From assembly GCF_900116145.1 (NCBI RefSeq), contig NZ_FPAB01000005.1, positions 186,001 to 250,000 of the forward strand: a stretch of 64,000 bases of DNA, written 5' to 3'. Origin of the DNA: Streptomyces harbinensis (GTDB lineage: Bacteria > Actinomycetota > Actinomycetes > Streptomycetales > Streptomycetaceae). Positions within the stretch are counted from its first letter, which is position 1; each line of letters begins with the position of its first letter. Under the pieces are notes generated by a model, which saw only the letters and a list, made by a program, of their open reading frames with translations, did not search any database and had not been told where the DNA came from. Positions 40,755 to 49,713 of this stretch are shown piece by piece. Both the position numbers and the translations under genes were made by a program.

Positions 40755-42223
40755 GCGGGACGGCCCCCGCCGTTCCCGGTGCCCGTCCCGCCGTCGTCCT
40801 CGCCGCCGTCCCGCTTCTCCGGGCCGCCCGCCGCGCCGCCGTCCGTCTCCGCGCCGCCCGTCTCGCGGCCACCGGCCTCCGGACGCGGCGACTCCGTCGC
40901 CTCGCCCAGCATCCGGTCCAGCTCGGAGAAGTCCGGCTGCTCACGGTGGACGAACCCGTCCGGGTCGGCCAGATCCTCCGCAGTGGGCAGCAGATCCGGG
41001 TGCGCCCACAGCGCCTCCCGGCCCGACACCCCGCGCGCGTCCGTCAGCGACGCCCACAGCCGGGCCGCGTCCCGCAGCCGGCGCGGGCGCAGTTCGAGAC
41101 CGATCAGCGTCGCGAACGTCTGCTCCGCCGGGCCGCCGGTCGCCCGGCGCCGCCGCAGCGTCTCGCGCAGCGCCGAGGCCGCCGGCAGATGCGGCTCGGC
41201 CGCCGCGTGCACCACGGCGTCCACCCAGCCCTCGACCAGCGCGAGCGCCGTCTCCAGCCGGGCCAGCGCCGCCTTCTGCTGCGGGGTGTCCTCCGGCTGG
41301 AACAGGCCCTGCTGCAGCTTCTCCTGCAACTCCTCGGGCCGGCTCGGGTCCAGCTGCCCGACCAGGCCCTCCAGCTTGTCGGTGTCCACCTGGATGCCGC
41401 GCGCGTACCCGTCCACCGCGCCGAACAGATGCGAGCGCAGCCACGGCACATGCGCGAACAGCCGCTGGTGCGCGGCCTCGCGCAGCGCCAGATACAGCCG
41501 CACCTCGTCCTGCGGTACGCCCAGGCCCTCGCCGAAGGCCGCCACGTTCACCGGAAGCAGCGCCGCCTTGCCGGCCGGGGCCAGCGGCAGCCCGATGTCG
41601 GTGGAGCCCACCACCTCACCGGCCAGCATCCCGACCGCCTGGCCGATCTGGGTGCCGAACATCGCGCCGCCCATCGAGCGCATCATGCCCAGCAGCGGGC
41701 CGGCCATGGCCCGCATCTCCTCGGGCAGCACATCGCTCATCGCCGCCCCGACCCGCTCCGCGACCGGGTCCACCAGCTCCTTCCACACCGGAAGGGTCGC
41801 CTCGATCCACTCGGCGCGGCTCCAGGCCACCGCCGTGCCCGCGCCCGAGGGCAGCGCCGTCACCCCGTCCAGCCACAGGTCGGCCAGCCGCATGGCCTCC
41901 TCGACCTGCTCCCGCTCGTGCCGCCCCACGCTGGCGTCCTTGGAGCCGTCGGCGGCGCCCTGCGCCACCGTCTGCCGCGCCACGTTCTGCGCCAGCTCCC
42001 AGTTCACCGGGCCGCCCTCGTAACTCAGCAACTGCCCCAGCTGCTGGAACGCGGCGCCCAGGTCCTGCGGGCTCATCTGGCCGCCCGCCCCCAGCGAACC
42101 GAACATCGCGGACAGCGGGTCGCCGCCCGGCAGCTCTCCGCCGCCCTGGCCGTCCTTCTTCTTGCCGGAGTCGCCGTCGTCGGGGTCATCCGGGAGGCCG
42201 AATCCGAAGGGGAAGTTACTCAC
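40751..42223 (-). CDS. zincin-like DUF2342 protein (F420 biosynthesis-associated type)
   Basis: 490 aa from GTG 42223 (GAGGATTCCC upstream), which gives the usual start MSNFPFGFGLPDDPDD. An acidic/Gly-rich lead is followed by the helical DUF2342 core with ALREAAHQRLFAHVPWLRSHL, the metallopeptidase-like zinc motif. The C-terminal 60 residues are low-complexity Gly/Glu. Often annotated as zinc-dependent metalloprotease or coenzyme F420 biosynthesis-associated; the true role is unknown. It matches Rv3195. Divergent from the SDR gene at 42357 with 133 bases between. Confidence 0.85.
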   Translation of the reverse strand: MSNFPFGFGLPDDPDDGDSGKKKDGQGGGELPGGDPLSAMFGSLGAGGQMSPQDLGAAFQQLGQLLSYEGGPVNWELAQNVARQTVAQGAADGSKDASVGRHEREQVEEAMRLADLWLDGVTALPSGAGTAVAWSRAEWIEATLPVWKELVDPVAERVGAAMSDVLPEEMRAMAGPLLGMMRSMGGAMFGTQIGQAVGMLAGEVVGSTDIGLPLAPAGKAALLPVNVAAFGEGLGVPQDEVRLYLALREAAHQRLFAHVPWLRSHLFGAVDGYARGIQVDTDKLEGLVGQLDPSRPEELQEKLQQGLFQPEDTPQQKAALARLETALALVEGWVDAVVHAAAEPHLPAASALRETLRRRRATGGPAEQTFATLIGLELRPRRLRDAARLWASLTDARGVSGREALWAHPDLLPTAEDLADPDGFVHREQPDFSELDRMLGEATESPRPEAGGRETGGAETDGGAAGGPEKRDGGEDDGGTGTGNGGGRPA

Positions 42224-42356
42224 GGGAATCCTCGGCTCTGTGTCGTCGGACGGAACCAACGTGCCTGAATCGCTGGTCTCTGCCTCCAGCCTAGACACCT
42301 CTCAGGCAGGATGGGGCCTGCGCACGTCGTACTGAAACAACCGCTGGAGAGATCCT

Positions 42357-43496
42357 GTGAGTTCCCCGGAGCCAACCGTTCGCGCAGCGCGAAACGCCCC
42401 CAGGGCGCCGCTGACCGTCGCGGTCACCGGCGCCGCCGGCGGGGTGGGGGCGCTGCTCACCGAGCGGCTGCTCGCCACGCCCGGCGTCCAGCGGGTGCTG
42501 GCGCTCGACGAGCGTCTCGGGGACGCCAGGGGCGCCGAATGGCACACCCTGGACGTCCGCGACCCCGCCATCGCCGACCTGCTGCGCAGCCGCGGCGTCT
42601 CGCGGGAGAGCGGCGACCACGACAGCCCGGTGGACGTGGTGGTGCACCTCGCGCTCGACCTCGATCTGGAGTCGGACCCGGCCGTCCGCTCCGCGTACAA
42701 CGTGCGCGGGACGCAGACGGTGCTGACCGCCGCCGCGGCGGCCGGGGTGCGGCGGGTGGTGCTGGTCACCTCCGCCATGGTCTACGGGGCGCTGGCCGAC
42801 AACCCGCTGCCGCTCGCCGAGGACGCGGAGCTGCGCGCCACGGCCGAGGCCACCTGCGTCGGGGACTTCCTGGAGATCGAGGACCTGGCCCGCCGGGCGC
42901 CGCGCGCGCACCCCGGGCTGAACGTCACGGTGCTGCGGCCCGCGGTGCTGGTGGGCGGCACGGACACGGCGCTGACCCGGTACTTCGAGTCGCCCCGGCT
43001 GCTGGTGGTGGCCGGCTCCCGGCCGCGCTGGCAGTTCTGCCATGTGCAGGACCTGGTCGGGGCGCTGGAGTACGCGGCGCTGGAGCGGGTCGAGGGCGAG
43101 CTGGCGGTGGGCTGCGACGGCTGGCTGGAGCAGGAGGAGGTCGAGGAGCTGTCCGGCATTCGCCGCATGGAGCTGCCCCCGGCCGTCGCCCTGGGCGCGG
43201 CGGGGCGGCTGCACCGGCTGGGCCTGACGCCCTCACCGGCCGGCGACCTCGCGTACACCATGCATCCGTGGGTGGTCAGCGGCAGCAAGCTGTACGAGGC
43301 GGGCTGGCGTCCGGAGTGGACGAACGAGGAGGTGCTGGCCGAACTCCTCACCGAGGTCGCGGGCCGGCACACGGTCGCCGGGCGGCGGCTGGGCCGCAAG
43401 GACGCGGCGACCACCCTGGGCGCGGCCGGTGCCACGGTCGCCCTGGTCGGTACGGCGGCGCTGGTGCGCAGGGCGCGCAAGGCCCGCCGCCGCTGA
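42357..43496 (+). CDS. SDR-family NAD-dependent epimerase-like protein
   Basis: 379 aa, GTG 42357. Rossmann motif TGAAGGVGALLTERL at about 22-36, then LVTSAMVYGA with the Ser/Tyr region. The classic YxxxK is not obvious: where it is expected the protein has GDFLEIEDLARR, so catalysis is doubtful. The C-terminal end has a hydrophobic helix (TTLGAAGATVALVGTAALVRR) and a basic tail, suggesting membrane anchoring. Extended-SDR fold with unknown substrate. Confidence 0.8.
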   Translation: MSSPEPTVRAARNAPRAPLTVAVTGAAGGVGALLTERLLATPGVQRVLALDERLGDARGAEWHTLDVRDPAIADLLRSRGVSRESGDHDSPVDVVVHLALDLDLESDPAVRSAYNVRGTQTVLTAAAAAGVRRVVLVTSAMVYGALADNPLPLAEDAELRATAEATCVGDFLEIEDLARRAPRAHPGLNVTVLRPAVLVGGTDTALTRYFESPRLLVVAGSRPRWQFCHVQDLVGALEYAALERVEGELAVGCDGWLEQEEVEELSGIRRMELPPAVALGAAGRLHRLGLTPSPAGDLAYTMHPWVVSGSKLYEAGWRPEWTNEEVLAELLTEVAGRHTVAGRRLGRKDAATTLGAAGATVALVGTAALVRRARKARRR

Positions 43497-43656
43497 GGAC
43501 CGGCCCCGTCGCCCTTCGCCCGCCACGCGGCGCGGTGGGGCGGTGGTGTGTCCGGTGGCCGGTGGTGTTGGGTGGGGAGCCGGAGCGCACGCGGGTGCGC
43601 ACCGGCGCACGCGCACCGTGGGCACGCACCCTGGCAGGAAGGCAGGCGAAGCCATC

Positions 43657-44100
43657 ATGAGGTCGTCCGGTCCGTTGCGGCTGCTCGCCGTCCGGGAGGA
43701 GCCGCTGTCCGTCGACGAGGTGTTCCGCGCGGTGGGGGACGACGCGGCCGGCGGGACGGCGCTGTTCGTCGGCACCGTCCGCGACCACGACGGTCACCCG
43801 TCCGGCGCAGCCGTCACCGCGCTGGAGTACTCCGCCCATCCCGGCGCCGAGGAGGCGCTGCGCACGGTCGCCGGGAAGGTGGCCGCGGACTTCCCCGTCC
43901 GGGCGCTGGCCGCCGTGCACCGCACCGGCACGCTGGCGGTCGGCGACCTGGCCGTGGTGGTGGCGGTGTCCTGTCCGCACCGGGCCGAGGCGTTCGCCGC
44001 CTGCCGCCGCCTCATCGACGACCTGAAGCGGGAGGTGCCCATCTGGAAGCGGCAGACGTTCGACGACGGCACCGAGGACTGGGCCGGCGCGTGCGGATGA
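43657..44100 (+). CDS. moaE: molybdopterin synthase catalytic subunit MoaE
   Basis: 147 aa, ATG 43657 with GGAAGGCAGG upstream. Family marks: ALFVGTVRDHDG, ALEYSAHPGAEE, AVHRTGTLAVGD and the active-site region AACRRLIDDLKREVPIWKRQTFDDG with the catalytic Lys pair. It transfers sulfur from thiocarboxylated MoaD to precursor Z. It lies with moeZ and the molybdate operon in one window, though not in one operon. No moaD gene is seen here. Confidence 0.93.
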   Translation: MRSSGPLRLLAVREEPLSVDEVFRAVGDDAAGGTALFVGTVRDHDGHPSGAAVTALEYSAHPGAEEALRTVAGKVAADFPVRALAAVHRTGTLAVGDLAVVVAVSCPHRAEAFAACRRLIDDLKREVPIWKRQTFDDGTEDWAGACG

Positions 44101-44204
44101 TCACACGCCCGGGGGCGTGCGCTGCTCCAGTTGCGTAACCCCTACCGCCGTACGAGCGTTGTCCTGCCGAAGCATTCAGCACTCGCCGAGGTGGGAGGTC
44201 GGTC

Positions 44205-44402
44205 ATGGCCGTGCTGGTATGGCTGCTGATCCCGGTCGCCGGTGCGCTGGTGGCCGGCCTGTGGAGCGCCTGGGCCGTCCGCTACCGGACCGGCGCCGGC
44301 GGCATCGCGGACGCCGCGGGGGTACGCGGCTACGACCGGTTCCGGGCCGCCATGGAACGCTCCCCCTTCCCGTCCGCCGGACGGGCCCCGGCCGACGGCT
44401 GA
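44205..44402 (+). CDS. small single-helix membrane protein
   Basis: 65 aa, ATG 44205 with GTGGGAGGTCGGTC upstream. One N-terminal hydrophobic helix (VLVWLLIPVAGALVAGLWSAWAV) followed by a short basic cytoplasmic tail. 25 bases upstream of the PDZ-S16 gene, so probably co-expressed. Role unknown. Confidence 0.75.
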   Translation: MAVLVWLLIPVAGALVAGLWSAWAVRYRTGAGGIADAAGVRGYDRFRAAMERSPFPSAGRAPADG

Positions 44403-44427
44403 GGGGCCGTTCCCGTACTGTCAAGAC

Positions 44428-45519
44428 ATGCCACGCCGCACCGCGACGCTGCTGACGTCCACCCTGCTGCTGATAGCTCTGCTGACCGCCGGAGTGCTGG
44501 TCAAGGTGCCGTACTCGGAGATGTCGCCCGGCCCGACCGTCAACACCCTGGGGGAGTACTCGGGCGAGCCGGTGCTGAGCATCGAGGGCCACGAGACGTA
44601 CGAGGCCACCGGCCACCTCAACATGACCACCGTCCGGGTCACCGGGATCAACTACCGGATGAACCTGCTGGAGGCGATGGGCGGCTGGCTGGCCGGCGAC
44701 CGCGCCGTGGTGCCGCACCGCACGCTCTACCCGGAGGACGTCAGCGCGGACGAGGTGGAGCAGGAGAACGCCGAGCAGTTCAGCCGCTCCCAGGAGAGCG
44801 CCAAGGTGGCCGCGCTCAACCAGCTGGGCATCGAGTACACCACCCAGACCATCGTGGACTCGGTGGTCAAGGACAGCCCCTCCGAGGGCCGGCTGCACGC
44901 CGGTGACGCCATCGTCGCCGTCGACGGCACGAAGATCAGCGATCCGGCGCAGGTGGCCGAGGAGGTCACCAAACACACCGCGGGCGAGGACGTGGTGTTC
45001 ACCATCGTGCCCGCGGAGGCGGCGGAGGCCGCCCGGGACGCGGGGGAGGACCTGCCCTCCCGGACCGAGGACGTCACCATCACCACCGGCACGGCCGACG
45101 ACGACGGGCGCGCCATCGTGGGGATCGTGGCCGGGGTGGCGCACACCTTCCCGTTCACCATGGACATCGAGCTGGCCGATGTCGGCGGCCCCAGCGCCGG
45201 GCTGATGTTCTCGCTCGGCCTCATCGACAAGCTGAGCCCCGAGGACCTGACCGGCGGCGCGTTCGTGGCCGGCACCGGGACGATCGACGACGCGGGCACG
45301 GTCGGCCCGATCGGCGGCGTCACCATGAAGACCATCGCGGCCCGGGACGCGGGCGCCGAGTACTTCCTCACCCCGAAGGACAACTGCGCCGCCGCCGCGG
45401 CCGACAAGCCGGGCGGGCTCACGCTGATCGAGGTGGCGGACCTCCGGGGCGCGCTGGACGCGCTGGAGAGCATCAGGACGGGTGACACGGCCGCGCTGCC
45501 GCAGTGCGCGCGGGGCTGA
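44428..45519 (+). CDS. PDZ-Lon (S16) membrane-anchored protease
   Basis: 363 aa, ATG 44428. One N-terminal membrane helix (ATLLTSTLLLIALLTAGVLV). A PDZ domain lies at about 145-215 (VVKDSPSEGRLHAGDAIVAVDG). The C-terminal Lon-type S16 domain has Ser256 in DVGGPSAGLMF and Lys301 in GGVTMKTIAARDAG, the Ser-Lys dyad. The active sites face outside. It is the homologue of Rv3194c. Substrates are unknown. It is followed by a convergent PPA1309 gene. Confidence 0.9.
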   Translation: MPRRTATLLTSTLLLIALLTAGVLVKVPYSEMSPGPTVNTLGEYSGEPVLSIEGHETYEATGHLNMTTVRVTGINYRMNLLEAMGGWLAGDRAVVPHRTLYPEDVSADEVEQENAEQFSRSQESAKVAALNQLGIEYTTQTIVDSVVKDSPSEGRLHAGDAIVAVDGTKISDPAQVAEEVTKHTAGEDVVFTIVPAEAAEAARDAGEDLPSRTEDVTITTGTADDDGRAIVGIVAGVAHTFPFTMDIELADVGGPSAGLMFSLGLIDKLSPEDLTGGAFVAGTGTIDDAGTVGPIGGVTMKTIAARDAGAEYFLTPKDNCAAAAADKPGGLTLIEVADLRGALDALESIRTGDTAALPQCARG

Positions 45520-45605
45520 CGCCCCGTCGGCGCGGCCCGTCCGCGCCACCCGCCCGGGTTGTTATCGCTTTGTTACGCCACCGGTGTCCCGCCGGTCGCC
45601 CCGGC

Positions 45606-46166
45606 TCACTCCTCGAAGGTCGCCGACAGCGCCGCGGCCAGCCCCGGGACCAGATCGGTGCCGGTCAGGACCTCGGTCTCGGTGTCCTTGTCCCGGAATC
45701 GCAGGGCCGATTCGCGGCTGCCGTCGCGCAGCACCGCGACCGTCATCCGGACCTCGCGCCGCTCGGGGTGCTCGGCCACCCAGGCGGCCAGCCGCTCCTC
45801 CGCGCCCTCGCGGGCCAGTTCCTCCGGGACGGCCTGCTCGGCGGACGGCGGCAGCATCAGCCGCTCCACCACGAGGGCGCAGCCGGCCACCGCGTCCGGC
45901 CAGGCGATGGTGGCGAGGAATTCGTCCAGCGGCACTCCGGCGGGAAGTTCCTCCTGCTCAATGGGGGTGAGTTCGCTGCTCTCCGCGAGTTCGAGCCGGT
46001 CGGCCAGGCCCGGCTCGCTGGCGCGCAGCCGCGCGGTGTCCACGAGGGCGAAGAGCAGAGCGGGCCGGTCCCAGCCGAGCCCGGAGGCGTAGGTGTCGAT
46101 CTCCAGTACGGCCCGGGTGAGGGGTGAGGCGGCGGCGGGCGTGTGGGGCGTGTTGTCCATGGGCAT
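45606..46166 (-). CDS. PPA1309 family protein
   Basis: 186 aa, ATG 46166 with GGAAGGCACG upstream (ATG 46160 also in frame). Contains ASPLTRAVLEIDTYASGLGWDRPALLFALVDT and PSAEQAVPEELAREGAEERLAAW, the conserved actinobacterial family of unknown function. No motif of enzyme type. Divergent from the UPF0182 gene, as in related genomes. Confidence 0.85.
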   Translation of the reverse strand: MPMDNTPHTPAAASPLTRAVLEIDTYASGLGWDRPALLFALVDTARLRASEPGLADRLELAESSELTPIEQEELPAGVPLDEFLATIAWPDAVAGCALVVERLMLPPSAEQAVPEELAREGAEERLAAWVAEHPERREVRMTVAVLRDGSRESALRFRDKDTETEVLTGTDLVPGLAAALSATFEE

Positions 46167-46295
46167 ATCGTGCCTTCCCGGGCCCCGGAAACGGGAACCG
46201 AGTAAAGCTTGAGTAAGTTAGCTCAGTGGGCAACCCCTGGGCTGCCCGGCTTCATCAACCCGCGAATCTTTGAGGTGCGCACCTTGGCTTTCCAG

Positions 46296-49253
46296 ATGCC
46301 GGACCGGGGCTCGGGCCGCCCCAACGGTCCGAACGGGCCCAGAGGCCCCCGAGGTCCGGGGGGACGGGGGTTCAACGTAGGGCGTCCGTCCCGGGGCGCC
46401 CGGAGCCTGCTGATCACCGCGGCCATCCTGGCCGGTCTGGCCATTCTCTTCGCGATGTTCGCGGGGTTCTGGACGGACTGGCTGTGGTACAGGTCGGTCG
46501 ATTACACCAGCGTCTTCCGCACCCAGCTCTTCACCCGGATCGTGATGTTCGCGGTCTTCGGTGTGGTGATGGCGCTGGCGGTGGGGCTGAACATCTGGCT
46601 GGCCCACCGGCTGCGCCCGCCGCTGAGCGCGATGTCGATGGAGCAGCAGAACCTCGACCGCTACCGGATGAGTATCGCCCCCTTCAAGAAGTGGGTGCTG
46701 CTCGGGGTCGCCCTTCTGGTCGGTCTGATCGCGGGCGGCTCGGCGTCGGGCCAGTGGCGCACCTGGCTCCAGTACGTCAACGGCACGTCCTTCGGGGTCA
46801 CCGACCCGCAGTTCAACAAGGACGTGTCGTTCTTCGCGTTCGACCTGCCGTTCTACCGGTTCCTGCTTGGCTTCGGCTTCGCCGTGGTCGTGGTGTCGCT
46901 GATCGCCGCCGCCCTGGTGCACTACCTGTACGGCGGACTGCGGGTGACCACCCCGGGCAACCGGATCACCCCGGCGGCCACCGGGCACCTGTCGGTGCTG
47001 CTGGGCCTGTTCGTGTCGCTCAAGGCGGTCGCGTACTGGTTCGACCGGTACGGCCTGGCGCTCAAGAGCAGTGACCTGCGGGACAACACCGGCTGGACCG
47101 GCCTGCGCTACGTCGACGCCAACGCGTACCTCCCGGCCAAGACCATCCTGACGATCATCGCCGCCATCTGCGCGGTGCTGTTCTTCGCCACCCTGTGGCG
47201 CCGGGTGTGGCAGCTGCCGGTGCTCGGCCTCGGTCTGCTGGTGCTGTGCGCCGTGCTGATCGGCGGCGTGTACCCGGCGCTGGTGCAGCAGTTCCAGGTG
47301 AAGCCGAACGAGGTGGCCAAGGAGACGCCGTACATCCAGAAGCATCTGGACGCCACCAAGCAGGCGTACGACATCGCCGACGCCCAGTTGCAGGACTACA
47401 CGGGGGTCAGCGACGCCGATCCGGAGACGCTGCGCAGCGCGGTGTCCACCACGGCCAGCATCCGGCTGCTCGACCCGAGCGTGGTCTCGCCGGCGTTCCA
47501 GCAGATCCAGCAGGTCCGCGGGTACTACCAGTTCCCGGCGACCCTGGACGTGGACCGCTACCCGAGCGCCGACGGCGAGGGCGAGACGGACACCGTCATC
47601 GGTCTGCGCGAGATGAACGTCAACAACGTTCCCGAGCGGAACTGGATCAACGACCACTTCCGCTACACCCACGGTTTCGGTGTGGTGGCCGCCAGCGGCA
47701 CCGACGTGCTCAGCAACGGCCAGCCGGCCTTCATCGAGCAGGACCTGCCGCCGGAGGGCGACCTCGGCGAGTACGAGCCGCGCATCTACTACGGCGAGTA
47801 CACCACGCAGTACTCGATCGTGGGCGGCCCGCAGCAGGAGATCGACTACGCCGGTGAGGAGGGCGAGGTCGAGTACAGCTACACCGGGGACTCCGGTGTG
47901 CCGCTGGACAACTACTTCAAGCGCGCCGCGTACGCCCTCACGATGAGCGAGCCGCAGATCCTCTACTCCGGGGCGATCGGCGACGGTTCGCGCATCCTGT
48001 ACAACCGCACGCCGAAGGAGCGAGTGCAGGCGGTCGCGCCGTGGCTGACGATCGACGGGGACCCGTATCCGGCGGTCGTGGACGGCCGGGTGCTGTGGAT
48101 CGTGGACGCGTACACCACGACCAACGGCTACCCGTACTCCTCGCGCACCACGCTGGGCGAGGCCACCGAGACCTCGCTGACGGACGAGCGCGGCCAGGTG
48201 GTGGCCCAGGAGAACCGGGTCAACTACATCCGCAACTCGGTCAAGGCCACGGTCGACGCGTACAACGGTGAAGTCACCATGTACGAGTGGGACACCGAGG
48301 ACCCGGTCCTGAAGACCTGGATGAAGTCCTTCCCGGGCACCGTGGAGGCGCGCGACCAGATCAGCGACCAGCTGATGGACCACCTGCGGTACCCGCAGGA
48401 CCTGTTCAAGGTGCAGCGTGATCTGCTCCAGCGCTTCCACGTGGACAGCGCGGCGCAGTTCTACAGTGGTTCGGAGCGCTGGCAGGTGCCGGACGACCCG
48501 ACCCACCGGGGTACCTCGGTGCCGCCGTACTACCTGAGCATGAAGATGCCCGACCAGGACGAGCAGACCTTCTCGCTCACCACCACCTTCACGCCGCTCG
48601 GCCGTGACACGCTCGCGGCGTACATGGCGGTGGACGCGGACACCAGAAGCGACGAGTACGGGACGATGAGAATCCTCACCCTGCCGTCGAACACCACGGT
48701 GTGGGGTCCGCAACAGGTGCAGTCCCGGTTCAACTCCGATCCGGTCATCGCCCAGGAGATCAACCTGCTGAGCCGGGGTGACTCGGAGGTCGAGTACGGC
48801 AACCTGCTGACCGTGCCGCTGGAAGGCGGACTGCTGTACGCCGAGCCGGTGTACGTGCGCGGTGCCGGCACCAACTACCCGCTGCTGCGGAAGGTGCTGG
48901 TGACCTACGGCGAGCAGACCGCGTTCGAGGACACGCTGGACGCGGCGCTGGATGTGGTGTTCGGGGTCGCCGAGCCCTCACCGCCGCCGGAGGACGGCGA
49001 GGAGCCGCCGGAGGGCGAGGAGCCCCCGCCGACTCCGCCGGGCGGTGGCACCGCCGAGGAGCTGGTCCAGGAGGCCCAGACCGCCTACGAGGAGGGCCAG
49101 ACGGCGCTCCAGAACGGTGACTGGGCGGCGTACGGCGAGGCGCAGGCGCGTCTTGAGGAGGCGCTGAGCCAGCTGGCGGAGCTGCAGTCCACGGACTCGG
49201 CCGCGCGCAACGAGGACGAGGAACAGGACGGCGGCGAGACGGCCGACGGGTAA
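46296..49253 (+). CDS. UPF0182 family membrane protein
   Basis: 985 aa from ATG 46296, which gives [18 protein letters not shown] as in relatives; longer starts are possible. About seven helices lie in the first 330 residues ([43 protein letters not shown]). A large extracellular domain follows with [19 protein letters not shown] and [17 protein letters not shown] blocks. The C-terminus is acidic and Pro/Glu-rich with a coiled stretch. Actinobacterial cell-envelope protein of unknown function, the homologue of Rv3193c. It sits between the PPA1309 gene and tRNA-fMet. Confidence 0.92.
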   Translation: MPDRGSGRPNGPNGPRGPRGPGGRGFNVGRPSRGARSLLITAAILAGLAILFAMFAGFWTDWLWYRSVDYTSVFRTQLFTRIVMFAVFGVVMALAVGLNIWLAHRLRPPLSAMSMEQQNLDRYRMSIAPFKKWVLLGVALLVGLIAGGSASGQWRTWLQYVNGTSFGVTDPQFNKDVSFFAFDLPFYRFLLGFGFAVVVVSLIAAALVHYLYGGLRVTTPGNRITPAATGHLSVLLGLFVSLKAVAYWFDRYGLALKSSDLRDNTGWTGLRYVDANAYLPAKTILTIIAAICAVLFFATLWRRVWQLPVLGLGLLVLCAVLIGGVYPALVQQFQVKPNEVAKETPYIQKHLDATKQAYDIADAQLQDYTGVSDADPETLRSAVSTTASIRLLDPSVVSPAFQQIQQVRGYYQFPATLDVDRYPSADGEGETDTVIGLREMNVNNVPERNWINDHFRYTHGFGVVAASGTDVLSNGQPAFIEQDLPPEGDLGEYEPRIYYGEYTTQYSIVGGPQQEIDYAGEEGEVEYSYTGDSGVPLDNYFKRAAYALTMSEPQILYSGAIGDGSRILYNRTPKERVQAVAPWLTIDGDPYPAVVDGRVLWIVDAYTTTNGYPYSSRTTLGEATETSLTDERGQVVAQENRVNYIRNSVKATVDAYNGEVTMYEWDTEDPVLKTWMKSFPGTVEARDQISDQLMDHLRYPQDLFKVQRDLLQRFHVDSAAQFYSGSERWQVPDDPTHRGTSVPPYYLSMKMPDQDEQTFSLTTTFTPLGRDTLAAYMAVDADTRSDEYGTMRILTLPSNTTVWGPQQVQSRFNSDPVIAQEINLLSRGDSEVEYGNLLTVPLEGGLLYAEPVYVRGAGTNYPLLRKVLVTYGEQTAFEDTLDAALDVVFGVAEPSPPPEDGEEPPEGEEPPPTPPGGGTAEELVQEAQTAYEEGQTALQNGDWAAYGEAQARLEEALSQLAELQSTDSAARNEDEEQDGGETADG

Positions 49254-49320
49254 GGAGCGGCTCCACCCCGTGGTAGTGTTCTACTTGTTCCCGCAAGGGG
49301 GCAAAGCAACACCAACACGG

Positions 49321-49394
49321 CGCGGGGTGGAGCAGCTCGGTAGCTCGCTGGGCTCATAACCCAGAGGTCGCAGGTTCAAATCCTGTCCCCGCTA
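49321..49394 (+). tRNA. tRNA-Met initiator (CAT anticodon)
   Basis: 74 nt, folds as a full cloverleaf with anticodon CAT. Initiator features: C1 mispaired with T72, GGG:CCC pairs next to the anticodon loop (CTGGG-CTCATAA-CCCAG) and A73. CCA is not encoded. A 14-bp terminator follows at 49401. Confidence 0.97.
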
Positions 49395-49400
49395 CTGCGT

Positions 49401-49436
49401 GAGGGCCCGGAACCAGTCAGGTTCCGGGCCCTCTTC
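49401..49436 (+). terminator. terminator after tRNA-fMet
   Basis: A perfect 14-bp stem (49401-49414 with 49420-49433), loop AGTCA, then TCTTCG. It starts 6 bases after the tRNA 3' end. Confidence 0.85.
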
Positions 49437-49713
49437 GTCGTGTGCGCGCGCACCGGCGCGCGCCCGGTGGCGGTGGGCGCGCGCGAAGCGTCCCGGCTTC
49501 TTCCGTTCCTGGTCAACTCGCTGTGTCGCTGCGGCTGTTCTGTCAGTGGACGACGGCATACTGCGTGACGACGGACCGAAGCATCCGATTCGGCATCAAC
49601 TCCACACCTGCTGCGGCGTTTGGATGTATCCATATCGGGAAGTCGACAAAACGCTCAAGTGACTTCACTGGCTGCGGTATACCAGGTGTACGCAGGTTTC
49701 AGGTGGTGCGATT
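49437..49713. other. non-coding stretch before the Sel1/TPR gene
   Basis: 277 bases. The first 60 are alternating GC repeats (GCGCGC-type). The rest is less GC-rich. It has an AGTGA/TCACT inverted repeat (49658-49669) and TATACC at 49678, possible promoter parts for the TPR gene. No ORF with a plausible start and no remnant of an integrated element next to the tRNA. Confidence 0.5.

Noticed and set aside
43497..43656. GC-rich direct repeats (GTGCGCAC-type) before moaE
   Set aside because: Short and irregular; no palindrome or ORF that I could support.
49321..49713. tRNA-fMet as an integration site
   Set aside because: No integrase, no repeat of the tRNA 3' end and conserved genes on both sides.
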